DNA from: Orientallactaga sibirica
Taxonomy: Eukaryota > Chordata > Mammalia > Rodentia > Dipodidae
Reading direction: 5' to 3'
DNA: 64,000 nt
Assembly: GCA_036365145.1 (NCBI GenBank)
Contig: JAEOAD010002231.1
Coordinates: 1,674,001-1,738,000 of the forward strand
The translations under genes and the position numbers were made by a program. Positions 26,740 through 39,527 of this stretch are shown here, piece after piece. The stretch's first letter is position 1, and each line of letters begins with the position of its first letter. Below the pieces are notes generated by a model, which was not told the DNA's origin, did not search any database, and saw only the letters and a list, made by a program, of their open reading frames with translations.

Positions 26740-27420
26740 AATTTTATTTATTCTTATGTATATTATTCTGGTTTTACATTCATAGTGGTGACTCCATTAT
26801 CCTCCTCCCTGTCCTCCCTCTTCCATAGGGACCCTCATCAATGGGGAATGTGGTTCACGCATTGTGGGGGTCGTCAAGAGTTATAGGGGATAGGCCAAGT
26901 CTCTGTGCATGATGCCCCAACTTGTGGCTCTAACATTCTTTCCGACCCCTATTCTGCAAATTTCCCTGAGCCACATTGGGGTCATTTTAGCTCTACTTCA
27001 GTGATGAGGTTTTGGGAGCCTCTGTGTCTCTGGATATCTGGCTTAGTGGGAGTTAGATGTTCTGTGTTTATCTCCTTCAACCTTTGTCTGGTGTTGTGAT
27101 CCCCAAGAGCGCTGAACTCTTGCCCTTCCTCCACATTACTCTGTGGTTTCAGCTGGAGCCCTGGTGAGGTGTGATTGGCTGATCCTCCCTTCAGGTTCAT
27201 TGTCCATCTGGAAAAAATAAGCAAATTCTCCAACGGAGAGAGAAGTTAGTACTAGATATATGGGATGGCCATAGATATTTTGGGGGGAATTTTATATGGG
27301 TAGGCCCTCTTCTAGCCCACATTTGGTGGTATCTTGGTTGGAGACTGAGCTCATTTTTTGTACATGGTTTTGTCTTATTTTCCAGTTCCAGCAATGAGTT
27401 CCATTCCACTGAGTGGATCA
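26740..27420 (-). repeat. Unnamed interspersed repeat, possibly L1 3' UTR antisense
   Basis: The wording (tgatgccccaacttgtggct, ctgagccacattggggtcat) looks like a dispersed rodent repeat, and the T-rich start would fit the reversed 3' end of an L1. I cannot name it from this window, where it occurs once. Confidence 0.35.
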
Positions 27421-27561
27421 ATTAGCCAAATCAAGAGCTGTTTTTTAAAGTTTTGAAATTATCAATAAAAGGGTATGTAGAAATGTTGATACTATTTACT
27501 TGAACAATTCCATTGGCCATCTAAAAATTAACAGCTTCTTTACCTAAGTTTTTAGGATTTT

Positions 27562-27976
27562 CTTTCTTTCTTTTTTTTTGGTTTTTCGAGGTAGGGTTTC
27601 ACTCTGGTCCAGGCTGACCTGGAATTCACTATGTAATCTCAGGGTGGCCTTGAACTCTCGGCGATCCTCCTACCTGTGCCTCCCAAGTGCTGGGATTAAA
27701 GGTGTGTGCCATCACGCCCAGCTAATTTTCTTTATAAATACACACACACACACACTTCTTTTTTCTTTTGTGTGTGTGTTTTCAAGGTAGGGCTTCTCTC
27801 TAGCCCAGGCTGACCTGGAATTCACTGCAGTATCAGGGTAGCCTCCAACTCACAGAGATCCCTTCTTTTTAAATATTTTATTTATTTATTTATTCATTTA
27901 TGAGAGACGGGGGGAGGTAGAGAGAGAATGGGCATAGCAGGGCCTCCAGCCACTGCAAACAAACTCTAGACGCATG
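27562..27976 (-). repeat. Antisense B1, (CA)n, partial B1, partial tRNA-SINE
   Basis: B1 at 27562-27722, (ca)n at 27739-27756, a partial B1 at 27782-27862 and a tRNA-SINE piece at 27869-27976 that stops where an LTR fragment begins. Confidence 0.75.
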
Positions 27977-27977
27977 C

Positions 27978-28584
27978 TGTGGCAGAGGTGATGTCCACCC
28001 TCGGCTCATGCCATGTTTTCCCTGCCATCTGAAGCTTCCTTTCAAAACTGTAAGCCAAAATCAAAACATTCCTCCCATCAGCTGCTTTTGGTCAGATGCT
28101 TTGTCCTAGCAACAAGAAGGTAACCATAGTGCCTTTGTGGTGGTTTGATTCAGGTGTCCCCCAGAAACTTACATGTTCTGAATGCTGGGTCCTCAGCTGG
28201 TAATTTGGGAATTGGAGCTTCCTGGAGGCAGTGTATTGTTGGGACGGGCTTATGGGTATTATAGCCAGCTTCTTCTTGCCAGTGTTTGGCACACTCTCCT
28301 GCTGCTGTTGTCTACCTGATATTGCTCATGCCATCGTTTTCCCCTGCCATCATGGAGCTTCCCCTCAAGTCGATAAGACAAAATAAATCTTTTCCTCCTG
28401 AGCTCTTGCTCAGGTGTTTCCTGCCAGCAATGTGAAGCCAACTGCAACTGTAACACTGGCACCAAAGGAGTGGGGCCCATTAATACTAGAAACCTGTGTG
28501 GCTTACCTGTGTCCTGGAAACTTGTGCAGGGTTGCATTGTGTAGAAATAGACCAGTGTGAGCAGAGGGATATGGCACAGAAAAA

Positions 28585-28640
<56 letters not shown>

Positions 28641-29100
28641 AGTATTTGGGCCCAAACTTCACATATTCAGTTGCAATTGTTCAAAAGATTACAACTATTG
28701 AGATTGGGTCAGCTGGTTTTTCGAGGTAGGGTCTCACTCTAGCTCAGGCTTAACCTAGAATTCCCTATGTAATCTCAGGGTGGCCTCGAACTCAGGGCAA
28801 TCCTCCTATCTCTGCCTCCCAAGTGCTGGGATTAAAGGTTTGTGCCACCACACCTGGCTAATTGCAACACGGTTTTGCATTCTGTAAAAGGCCATGGATA
28901 GTGTGAAGCAGGCATGTTGGGTTACCTTCATGGAGACCTGATAGAGCCATGAGGATGGACCATGGGTTGCAGTGGAAACCCAATGGACCTACCAAAGTTG
29001 TGGGATGGCGGGCAAGGAGAGCTTCTGGCACTGGATGAAGTTTTCCAGGACTGTGAGTAGCCTAGCTGGTTAATAATCATCTCTGGTTAGAGTTATCAGA
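27978..29100 (+). mobile_element. MaLR-type LTR fragment, LTR and internal region, interrupted
   Basis: An LTR 3' fragment lies at 27978-28127. A longer LTR at 28136-28455 starts tgtggtggtttgattcagg and ends near tgtaaca. Internal sequence follows with ctggcaccaaaggagtgggg, the family's primer-site neighbourhood. A (gaaa)n run (28580-28640) and an antisense B1 (28715-28862) interrupt it. Internal wording such as accatgggttgcagtggaaa resembles the element at 1-2101. Confidence 0.65.
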
Positions 29101-29104
29101 CGTG

Positions 29105-29400
29105 GGGCTGGAGGGATGGCTTAGTGGTTAAGGCATTTGCCCACAAAGCCAAAGGACCCAGGTTTGATTCCCCAGGACCCACGTTAGCCACACCCACAAG
29201 GGGGTACATGCATCTGGAGTTCGTTGCAGTGGCTGGAGGCCCTGGCACGTCCATTCTCTCTCTCTTTGCCTCTTCCTCTCTCTCTCTCTCTCAAAAAAAA
29301 GGAAAGACAGGAGAGAAGGAAGAAAAGAAAGGAGGAAAGGAAGGAAGGGAGGGAAAGAAAAAGAAAAGAAAGAAAGGAGAGAGGAAGAGAGAAGAACTTG
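29105..29400 (+). repeat. tRNA-derived SINE with long GA-rich tail
   Basis: SINE body at 29105-29300, followed by a purine-only run to about 29400. Confidence 0.8.
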
Positions 29401-29429
29401 AGAGGGAAAGGCATGGTGAATTGAGGTAA

Positions 29430-30080
29430 GAAGATTTAGCAGGTTTAATTTATGAGCTATTTGTATTGAGAGGTTGGTGCCTGCACTAATTTATTGTTGT
29501 AGTAATGACAGTGATTGGTGGTGTGTTATGGGACTAAAGGACTGTGGTAAATAAACTGGCTAAAGAGAAGAATTCTCCTGAAAAAAATAAGCACAATGAT
29601 GTTTTATTTTTATGTTTGTGGAGGGCTGGCTGGCTAAAATCCTCACTGTTACTCATTTCTTCTGCATTTATTATGCACAAACCATGGAAGCCACAAGGGG
29701 CCTTGGGCTTGATCAGCTTACCACACACACGTGGGTTTTCTGAGTTGTTCTTTTCACCTGGTGAATGAAAGAGTTTAACACAAGCACTCTATGTTTGGTT
29801 CCTCTCAAACATTCTCCCTCCCACGTGGATTTTCAGTATGTTGAACTTGACTTCTCACTGAAATAGCATGCCTAGTCAGTAACATTGGAAAGAATAAAGT
29901 ACATTTACAGGGTAAAGTCTAAACCAGTTGCTTCAATAACACTTGTGACTTCCTGGTTCAGATCACTGTACTGTGCCCCCTCTGCTAGGTGTCACTCAGA
30001 ATCAAGGACAGGAAAAGTTGCCTACTCTGCCCTGCAGACAAAAACATATACAAAGTACACTAGATATTCTCTTCTGTTTT
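29430..30080. other. No recognised feature
   Basis: AT-rich intergenic sequence of about 650 bases; the small open frames have no recognisable product. Part could be further MaLR internal sequence. Confidence 0.35.
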
Positions 30081-30087
30081 GTTGTTG

Positions 30088-30691
30088 TTTTTGCTTTAAG
30101 GTAGGACCTCATTCTAGCCCAGACTGACCTGGAATTCACTATATAGTCTCAGGGTGACCCTAAACTCACAGGAATACTCCTACCTCGGCCTCCTAAGTGC
30201 TGGGATTAAGGACATGTGTCAACACACCTGGCACCTTTTTTTTTTTCTTTCTTTTTTCGAGGTAGGGTTTCACTCTAGTCCAGGCTGATCTGGACTTTAC
30301 TATAGTCTCAGGGTGGCCTTGAACTCACGGTGATCCTCCTACCTCTGCCTCCCGAGTGCTGGGATAAAAGGTGTTCGCCAACATGCCCGGCTCACCTGGC
30401 ACCTTTTTATTCTCATCGCTGAGAGATCTTCGTTTGTGTTTTAAAAAATTCATTATTTATTTATATATCTGTATATTTGAGAGAAAAAGGGACAGGAGAC
30501 ACACATAGATGATAGACAGATAGATAGAGAGAGAGAGAGAAAGGGGCATACTAGGTCCTCTAGCCACTGCAAATGAACTTCAGACACATGTGCCCTCTTG
30601 TGCATCTGGTTTATGTGGGTATTAGGGAATTGAACCTGGGTCCTCAGGCTTCACAGGCAACTGCCTTAACTGCTAAGCCATCTCTCCAGTC
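30088..30691 (-). repeat. Two antisense B1 and one antisense tRNA-SINE
   Basis: B1 at 30088-30231 and 30244-30391; tRNA-SINE at 30443-30691 with (gata)n near 30505-30530. Confidence 0.8.
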
Positions 30692-30694
30692 CTG

Positions 30695-30916
30695 TTTTAG
30701 TTTTTGACATAGAGACTTATGGAGCATAGGCTAGCCTTGAACTTACTATATAGTCATAGGTGGCCTTCAATTTCTGATTATCTTGTCTCTTCCTCCTGAG
30801 TGCTGGGATTACAGGTTGTATCACCATGCTTGGTTTATGCAGTGCTAGGGATTGAATCCAGGGCCTCATGCATGCTAGGCAGGCATTCTGGCAACTGAGC
30901 TACATCCCCAGCCTTC
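30695..30916 (-). repeat. B1-ID dimeric SINE, antisense
   Basis: A diverged B1 half (to about 30835) is followed directly by an ID-like half (gtgctagggattgaatcc ... gagctacatccccagcc). Such B1-ID fusions are known from several rodent families. Confidence 0.55.
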
Positions 30917-31020
30917 AGAGGCAATTTTTTATTGCATTGTGTATCTATAGTTTTTTATGTGTACATTTAATCATTATAATTTTTATTTATAATATTGATA
31001 TATTTGTTAAAATGTGAAAA

Positions 31021-32442
31021 AAGCTGGGCATGGTGGTGCACACCTTTAATCCCAGCACTCAGGAGGAAGAGGTGGGAAGATCACCATGAGTTCAAGGCCA
31101 CCCTGAGAGTACATAGTGAATCCCAGGTCAGCCTGAGCTTGAGTAAGACCCTATCTTGAATAACCAAAAAAAAAAAAAAAAAAGTACCCACATAAAATCA
31201 GATGCACAGGGTGGTGCATGTGTCTGGAGTTCGTTTGTGGTGGCAGAGACCCTGGTGCCCCCATTCTCTCTGCCTCTCTAATAAATAAATAAATAAAATA
31301 TTTTATTTATTTATTTGCAAGGAGAGAGAGAGATAGAAGATAGATAGATAATGGGTGTGGCAGGGCTTCTAGCCATTGCAAATGAACTCCAGATGCATGC
31401 ATCACTTTGTTTATCTGGCTTTACATGGGTACTGGAGAATCAAACCTGGGTTATTAGGCATTGCAAGCAAGTGCCTTAACAGCTGAGCCATCTTTTTAGT
31501 TCCCCCTTCCCCACACTTTACATAGCTAATAAATTCTTTCTTTTTTCTTTCTTTCTTTCTTTCTTTCTTTCTCTCTTTCTTTTTTCTTTTTCTCCTCCTC
31601 CTTCTTTTTCTTCTTTTTATTTGAGGTAAGGTTTCACTCTAGTCCAGGCTGACCTGAAACTCACTATGTAGTCTCAGTCTGGTTTAGAACTCATGGTGAT
31701 CCTCCTACTTCTGCCTCCTAAGTGCTGAGACTAAAGGCATGTACCACCACACCTGGCAATTTTTTCATTAAAAAATATTTATTTATTTGCCAGGAGAGAG
31801 GGAAAGAGACAGAAAATGTGCACGCCAAGGCCTCCAGCCACTGCAAATGAACTCCAGACATATGTTTTACCTTGTGCATTTAACTTACATGGGTCCTGAG
31901 GAATCAAAGCTGGGTCCTTTGGCTTTGCTGGCAATTACCTTAACTGCTAAGCCATAGCTCCAGTCCAATTTGTTCATTTTTAAAAAATATTTTTCTTTAT
32001 TTGTTTTCAAGCACAGTAAGATAGAAGAGGGACAGAAAGAATAGGTGTACCTGGGCCTCCAGCTGCTGCAAATGAACTCCAGATGTATGTGCCACTTTGT
32101 GCATCTGGCTTTACATAGGAACTGGGAAATCGAACTCAGGTCATTAGGCTATGCAGACAAGTGCCCTAATGGCTGAGCCATCTCTCCAGGCCCAAATTTG
32201 TTCCTTTTTTTGTGTTTCAGCTTGTTTTTGTGTTGTATTACATTGACAGATTTCCGTATGTTGAACGACCCCTGCTTTCCAAGGATGAAGAGGTTTTTGC
32301 ATCAGGTCTCTACCCACTGCAAACAAACTCAGATGCATGCCCCACCATGTACATATTGTTTATGTGGGTTCTAGGGAATCAAATCTTGGTACTTAGTCTT
32401 CACAGGCAAGTGCTTTAACCACTAAGCCATCTCCCCAGCCCC
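31021..32442. repeat. Dense SINE cluster
   Basis: B1 (+) 31021-31180; tRNA-SINE 3' half (+) 31183-31300; tRNA-SINE (-) 31301-31503; pyrimidine run 31535-31612; B1 (-) 31617-31761; tRNA-SINE (-) 31774-31966, 31985-32192 and partial 32290-32442. The two tRNA-SINEs facing each other at 31183-31503 form a tail-to-tail inverted pair. Confidence 0.8.
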
Positions 32443-33108
32443 CAAATTTGTTCATTTTTGAACTGGGTGTGTGTATTGTTGCTGAGTTGGGTACTTCCAA
32501 TATTCTGAATATTAATTCTTTACTGGACATATTATGTACATATTTTCTCTCGCCCTGAAGACAAGGCATTGTCCTTTCATGTAAAATAGTTTTTTGTTGT
32601 TTTTTTTTTTTTTTTAAATTATTTATTTATCTGAGAGAGAGAAAGAGAGACAGAGAGAGAATAGGCATGTCAGGGCCTCCAGCCACTGCCAAGGAACTCC
32701 AGACGCATGTGCCACCTTGTGCATCTGGCTTACGTGGGTCCTGAGGAATTGAACCTAGATCCTTCGGCTTTGCAGGCAAGCGCCTTAACTGCTAAGCCAT
32801 TTCTCCAGCCCCTGTTGTTGTTTATGAGGTAGGATCTTCCTCTAGCCCATGCTGACCTGAAAGTCACTCTATAGTCTCAGGGTGGCCTTGAGCTCACAAA
32901 AATACTCCTACCTCCGCCTCCCATGTACTGGGATTAAAGTACAATAGTTTTTGTAAATTTTATTTTGATAAAGTTCAATTTACTTTTATATTGTTTGCTC
33001 TTTTAGTGGCATACTTAAATAATTAACCAATCCAAAGTCATAATTTTCACCTATACTCCTTGTAAGACTCATAGTTTAAGCTCTCAAATTTGTCTTTGAT
33101 CCACTTTT

Positions 33109-33146
<38 letters not shown>

Positions 33147-33353
33147 AGGCAGGGTCTAGCTCTAGTCCAGGCTGACCTGGAATTCACTATGTAGTTTCAG
33201 GGTGGTCTTGAACTCATGGAGATCCTCCAACCTCTGCGTCCTGAGTGCTGGGATTAAAGGCAGGCTCCATCATGCCTGTCCATTTTTAGTTAATTTTTTT
33301 GAAGTTTTTTTAAAAATATATTTTATTTATATATTTATTTGAGAGAGAGAAAG

Positions 33354-33395
<42 letters not shown>

Positions 33396-35770
33396 GGTGC
33401 ACCAGGACCTCCAGCCACTGCAAATGAACTCCAGATGCACGCGCCCCCTTGTGCACCTGGCTTACATGGGTCTTAGAGAATCGAACTGGGATTCTGTGGC
33501 TTTGCAGGCAAATGCCTTAAATGTTAAGCCATCTCTCCAGCCTCCCTTTAGTTAATTTTTATATCTAGTAAATTTCTTTAGTTTGACTGTGGGTGTCCAG
33601 TTTGCTGAAAAAAAAAAAAAAACTGCTGGTCTAAAACACAGTCCTTTCTCCTACTGAATGGACTCTGCAACTTTGTCAAAATCCATTGGCTGTATTTATG
33701 TGTGGGAGACTGCTCTGAGGCTCTTTAGCTTAGCACTTCACAATAGGGTGCATTCCTACTATATACCTAGGGTATATGGGTCACATATGTGAAAAGTATA
33801 TTCTCTTATGAGAGAGAAAATGATGCAACCAAGAGCTGTAACAAACATATGTTATGTATTAGGCTGCTGCCAGTGTAACATGGCATAGTTTCTATAATAA
33901 AGATTTTTTATAAGTAGAAGGACATGCCCTAAAATTATTTTTAAAGTACGGTAAGTATATAGAGTGGTAAATTCTTTGTCGCCATCATCAAGTGTTATAT
34001 AGGGCACGTCACTGCCTGTGCTGTCCTTTCATACAACTGGTAGTGTGGTACGTTTGCAGCTGCATCTCATCCCCACAGACACCTGAATAGTCCGTTGCAC
34101 TCACTCCAGTGGCTACAAAGAGCTGTGTGGTAGGAGCTCCTTCACAATCATGGGAGACCCCCGTTGTATATGCAGTCTGTTAGCAATCAAAGCATTCTTA
34201 CGCAGCGCCTGCCTATACATGCCTGTCCCCATACCATTGCCAAGTTTTGAAGACTGAGTTAGTTTTGAACTCAGAAAGTATGAACTCTCTAACTATTTCA
34301 TCTTTTTACTATTTGTCTTAACTACCCTGGAAAATTTTGTTATGTTGCCAAGCACTTTGGCTATTGTTTAGATTCCATATAAATCTTTGGGTGATTTTTT
34401 CCTTGTCTCTAAAAAAAGCATTATGGAGACTATGTTAGAGATTACACTGAATCATTAGATCATTTTAGGTAGTTAGGTAATTATGAGTCATGGTTAGGTC
34501 TTCCTAATTTTCTTCAGCAATGTTTGGTACTTTTCCATATGCAAATCTTTCAGGTTGGTTATTAGCCAGCTTCAATTACTACTATGAAATAATGAGGCAG
34601 TTAACTTATGAAAAATGTTTATTTTGGTGGGGCGTGGTGGCACATGCGTTTAATCATAACACTTGGGAGGCAGAGGTAAGAGGATTGCCATGAGTTCGAG
34701 GCCCCCCTGAGACTACATAGTGAATTCCACTTCAGCCTAAACTATAGTGAGACCCTATCTCAAAAAAACAAACAACAACAACAACAAAGTTTATCTTGTG
34801 CATAGTTTGGGAGGCTCTAGCTCATGGTCAGGTGACCCATTGCTTCCAGCCTCTTCTTGCAAGGTTGTGCATGGCAATGGGGGCAGGCATGAGTTGGAGC
34901 AATCCACTCATATCACAAGCCAGGAAACAGGAAAAGAGAAAACTGGCAGGATTCCACAGTCTCACTGAGGTCACACCCAAAGTCACCAAAGGACCCAGCA
35001 TTAGGCCCCACTCCTTCACAATCTAAAGCAGCCCCTAATACTAATACTGTTTTTCTGAGGACCCTTCAACACATGGGCCTTGGCTAGATATTCATCCAAA
35101 CTGGACACCTTCTGGGTCAAATGTATTCCTGTTTTATTCTGTTGATAATATTACAAGTAGAATGGTTTACCTACTCTCTTGTTAGAAATATTTTTATTTA
35201 TTTGAGAGAGAAAGAGGCAAATAGGAACAGAGAAAGATTGGATGTGCCAGGGCTCCTGCCACTGTAAACGCACTTCAGGCACCATGTGCATCTGGCTTAC
35301 TTGGGTCCTGGGGAGTTGAACCTAGGTCCTTAGGCTTCTCAGGCAAGCGCCTTAACTGCTAAGCCATCTCTCCAACCCCCTAATCTCTTTTTGATTGTTT
35401 TCTGTTAGTCCATAGAAACACAACTAATTTCTGTGTTCTGTATATTGCAACCTTGCTGAATTCATTAGTGAGATCTAACAGTTTTTTGATCAAATCTTTA
35501 GTTTTGGCATATAAGATCATGTCAATTGTAAACAGTTAATTCTACTTCTTCCCTTTCATTTTTGACCCATTGGATTCTCTTTCAATACTATGTTGAATAG
35601 AAGTGAAATGAACATTTTTGTTTGTTTCTGATCTTAAAGGAAAAGCTTTCACCTCTGAGTATGTTAGCTGTGGCGTTTCTCATGTTTAGTTTTTATTATG
35701 TTCAAGTTGTTTCTTTTGTTCCAACAATGGTGACTGTTTTTTAACTATGAAAGTGTTGGATTTTTTATGG
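32195..35770 (-). mobile_element. Old L1 ORF2-region fragments, antisense, broken by SINEs
   Basis: Stretches at about 32200-32290, 32443-32610, 32940-33110, 33545-33710, 34290-34600 and 35390-35770 read like reversed L1 ORF2 (for example ttacattgacagatttccg, tttgtcaaaatccattggctg, tgcaaccttgctgaattcat). Insertions: tRNA-SINE (-) 32620-32812, B1 (-) 32813-32935, B1 (-) 33111-33282 with a 35-base T-run, tRNA-SINE (-) 33310-33545, B1 (+) 34628-34770, tRNA-SINE (-) 35185-35382. No reading frame survives. Confidence 0.6.
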
Positions 35771-35813
35771 GATGGCTCCATTTATTATTATTATTATTAT
35801 CATTATTATTATT

Positions 35814-36187
35814 TTGGTTTTTCAAGGTAAGGTCTTGTTCTAGCTCAGTCTGACCTGGAATTCACTATGTAGTGTCAGGCTGGCCTTGAAGTCATGATAA
35901 TCATCTTCTCTCTGCCTCCCGAGTAGTGGGTTTAAAGGCTTGCATCACCATGTCCTGCTAAGTGTTAGATTTTATTTTCTTTTTTGTAAATATTTTATTT
36001 ATTTATTTGAGAGAGAGCAGGAGACAGAAAGAGAATGGGTGCGCCAGGACGTCTATCCACTCCAAATGAACTCCAGATGCATGTGCCACCTTGTGCATCT
36101 GGCTTACGTGGGTCCTGGAGAATTGAATCTGGTCCTTTGGCTTTATGGGCAAGTACCTTAAAAGCTAAGCCACCTCTTCAGCCAGGA
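35814..36187 (-). repeat. Antisense B1 and tRNA-SINE
   Basis: B1 at 35814-35960 after a (tta)n run; tRNA-SINE at 35985-36187. Confidence 0.85.
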
Positions 36188-36423
36188 TTTTTTTTTTTCA
36201 TTGCCATTCAGACTGTGACCTCTCCTTCTAGCTATGTCAAAGGAGAGCAGGAATGATCATCAATGGGAAGTGACAGTTGCAACAAAGCAACACAGAGCTG
36301 GCCTCATGCTCAGCAGAGAACACCGTGTCTCCTCCTCGTGGTTTCTGATACTCTGTGCAGAGAAACTTCTCTAGTAATGAACTATAGAAATGATCCTTGA
36401 AAGCATTGTCTTTAAGGGTTGAA

Positions 36424-36656
36424 TTTTTTTTTTTTTTTTCACGGTAGGGTCTTGTTTTAGCCTAGGTGGACCTGGACCTGGAATTCACTATTCAGTCTCA
36501 GGCTGGCCTTGAACTCACGGTGATCCTTCTACCTGCACCTCCTTAGTGCTGGGATTAAAGGTGTGCGCCACCATACCCATCTCAAGTGTTGAATTTATTT
36601 TTATTTTTACTTTATTTATTTATTTGTAAGCAGAGAGATGGGGTGGGGGGGAGAGA

Positions 36657-36703
<47 letters not shown>

Positions 36704-36856
36704 ATGAGCATGCCAGGGCCTCCAGCTACTGCAAGCAAACTCCAGTTGCATGTGCCCTTTGTGCATCTTCCTTACATGGGTTCTGGGGAATTGAGCCTGG
36801 GTCCTTTGGCTTCACAGGCAAGTGCCTTAAACTGTAAGCCATCTCTCCTGCCCATG
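36424..36856 (-). repeat. Antisense B1 and tRNA-SINE with internal (CAGA)n
   Basis: B1 at 36424-36580; tRNA-SINE at 36590-36856. The SINE's purine region has expanded into a 47-base (acag)n microsatellite at 36657-36703. Confidence 0.85.
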
Positions 36857-36894
36857 TGTTGGGTTTTTGAGTACTTTTCCCACCCTCATCAATT

Positions 36895-37618
36895 GAAGCG
36901 TTCATGTTTTCCCCCTCCTTCATTCTGTTAATCTATTACATTGATTCATTTTCATATGTTGAACTATCCTTGTATTCCCAGAATGTATCCCATAAGGTTC
37001 TTTACTCCTGTTTTTGGAGAGGGAGGTTTGAAGTAAGGTCTCACTCTAGCCCAGGCTGACCTGGAATTCACTATGTAGTCTCAGGCTGGCCTCAAACTCA
37101 GCAATCCTCCTACCTGTGCCTTCCACATGCTGGAACTAAAGGAGTCCACCAACCATGCCTGACTTCTTTACTCCTTTTAATATATGCTGATTTCAGTTTG
37201 TTAGGATTTTGGTGTGTGTATGTATGTGTGCGTGGGTGTGAGTGCACATGCAGGTCATTCACGTCAACTCACTGATGACTAGTGAAATACAGTAGCTTTC
37301 TTGATGTTTCAATATGGTACCAGGTATGTAACTATGCTGTGATGAATTGGCCACAGCTGGCTATAGAGGCTAGGGTAAAATGGACACTTTAAAAATTATT
37401 TATTTATTTATTTTATTTTTTATTGACAACTTCTTTAATTGTAGACAATATCCCATGGTACTTTCCTCCCTCCCCCACTTTCCCCTTTGAACCTTCACTC
37501 TCCATCATACCCCTCCCCCTCTCAGTCAGTCTCTCTTTTCAGTTTGATGTCATAATCTTTTCCTCCTATTATGATGGCCTTGTGAGGTCATGGATATCCA
37601 GGCCATTTGTGAAATGGA
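36895..37618 (-). mobile_element. L1 fragments, antisense, with a B1
   Basis: An ORF2-like reversed piece lies at about 36895-37010, an antisense B1 at 37025-37165, and a reversed L1 3' end at about 37385-37618 (tattgacaacttctttaatt ... atggatatccaggccatttg), the complement of the 3' UTR also seen in sense at 57060-58135. Confidence 0.65.
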
Positions 37619-37624
37619 CACTCT

Positions 37625-37800
37625 TGCTGGGAGTGGTGGTGCATGCCTTTAATCTCAGCACTCGGGAGGCAGAGATAGGAGGAGCACCATGAGTTTGAGG
37701 CCACCCTGAGACTACATAGTGAATTCCAGGTCAGACTGAACTAGAATGAGACCCTACCTCACAAAAATAAATAAATAAATGAATAAATAAATAAATACAT
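37625..37800 (+). repeat. B1 SINE with (TAAA)n tail
   Basis: Body at 37625-37765, then aataaataaata repeats to about 37815. Confidence 0.8.
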
Positions 37801-37819
37801 AAATAAAAATAAAAAAACT

Positions 37820-38510
37820 TCCCATAGTCAAGCAGGCTGGTGTGAATACATATCATGGAATAGCATGGACTGTTCTCAATGCCTTAGGGAAAATAATTTC
37901 CACACTAAGAATTTGTCACTCACTTTTCTGGAAATTTCTAGCAACAATTTATCTGATTGGTGTGCAAAATGTAAAAATAGCAAAGCAGAGGAGGGCCGTT
38001 GGAAATGTAAGCTTGAATTTGTGACACAGGTTCATTGGCAATGATTATTCTAACAGTTTGTGAGCTCAAACACTTGGGGTTCTTTGGCATTCAAGACCAT
38101 TTTGCACAAGGTGCTGACTTTCTTCCTGTGGAATGCAGCTGTGAGAAACAACCTGTGATGGCAGCCATAGCAATTATGGCAGGGAGGCAACAAAATACAG
38201 TCAGCAGAGACAGAGCTCAAGTTACATTTGTTACATTTACAAACCCTATCAGCTCATAAAACGACGTCACTACCTCTTTCTTGTCTTGTTTATGTCGCAG
38301 TTTTCTGGAAATCAAAGGATGTATGTCGAGCATAAAGTGTAACATGATCTCATTAAATGTGCCATATATGAATTAAATGTGAACTTTATATGTACACTTA
38401 ACAGTGCGTAATCCATTACTGCTCCAGGTCACATGAGTAAACTCAGTTTGGTGCTGACATTCTCATGCCTTTTTGGGGTTTGGTTGTTTTTTAAAAATAG
38501 TTTTAATTGT
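37820..38510. other. No recognised feature
   Basis: Single-copy-looking AT-rich intergenic DNA. No open frame with a recognisable product. Confidence 0.4.
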
Positions 38511-38514
38511 TTAA

Positions 38515-38875
38515 ACATCTTAATTTATTTGAGAAAGAGTGAAAGAGGCAGAGAGAGAGAGAGAGAGTGGGTGTGCCAGAGCCTCCAGCCACTGCAAATG
38601 AACTCCAGATGCATGTGCCACTTTATGCATTTGGCTTATGTAGGTATTAGGGAATCAAACAGAGGTCCTTAGACTCTGCAGGCCAGTGCCTTAATGGCTA
38701 AGCCATCTCTCCAGGCCCCTGTTTTTTTTTTTTTTTTTTTTCAAGGTAAAGTCTAACTCTAGCTCAGGCTGATTTGGAACTCACTCTGTAGTCTCAGGCT
38801 GGCCTCTGACTCACAGTGATCCTCCTACCTCTGCCTCCCAAGTGCTGGGATTAAAGGCATGCACCATCACATCCA
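38515..38875 (-). repeat. Antisense tRNA-SINE and B1
   Basis: tRNA-SINE at 38515-38718; B1 at 38720-38875 after a T-run. Confidence 0.85.
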
Positions 38876-38879
38876 ACTC

Positions 38880-39525
38880 TTATGTGTTTAAACACTAGGA
38901 AATATAATGTTAGATATCAAGGTTTGTGAAGTTAAGACTTTATGAACCATCAATTAGTGTGGACTCCTGGTCTAAGACAAATGGCTTCATAGTTCAAAGC
39001 TCAGCAGTACCTGTCGGCACGGTGGCTCTGGATCCCTAAGCCCTCAAGTCCAACAGGAGAGGGTGACTTGGAAGGGTCAAGATGACACCTCATGAGTAGC
39101 AGGTCTGCACCTCAGGGGAGGAGCACTAAGCTTGGGTTGTCACTGTTTCAGTAGAGAAATGAGCCTTCTCTTTGGGCCACAATGCTTCTTCGTCCTTCCG
39201 GGTGGCTGACTGCAAATACAGACTTTACAACGGCCTTTACAGAGCAGCTGGAACGCCCAGAACAAAAACCACGTCAGTGCTCAGGGTCCATGCTGGAATG
39301 CCTTGCCCAACGTGAGGATGGATGGAAAATAAGGGTAAAATCCCAGTGACTAGTTATGAGTTTTGCAGAATAGATCTTTATCACAGGAATTTTTTTTATC
39401 AGCATCTCTGGTTTATGGTACACACTGGCACTGCAGCAGCTAGGGAACAAAGTAGTTTCCTGACTTCATTTGCTCAGGAGATAAAAGAATCAGAGAAGGC
39501 AAATGTCATCAAAACTTTTAGTCAT
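38880..39525. other. No recognised feature
   Basis: About 640 bases between SINEs. Composition is ordinary and nothing is recognised. Confidence 0.4.
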
Positions 39526-39527
39526 TG

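Noticed and set aside
36657..36703. Regular short tandem repeats as a CRISPR-like array
   Set aside because: Unit is 4 bases without spacers; a plain microsatellite in a mammalian genome.
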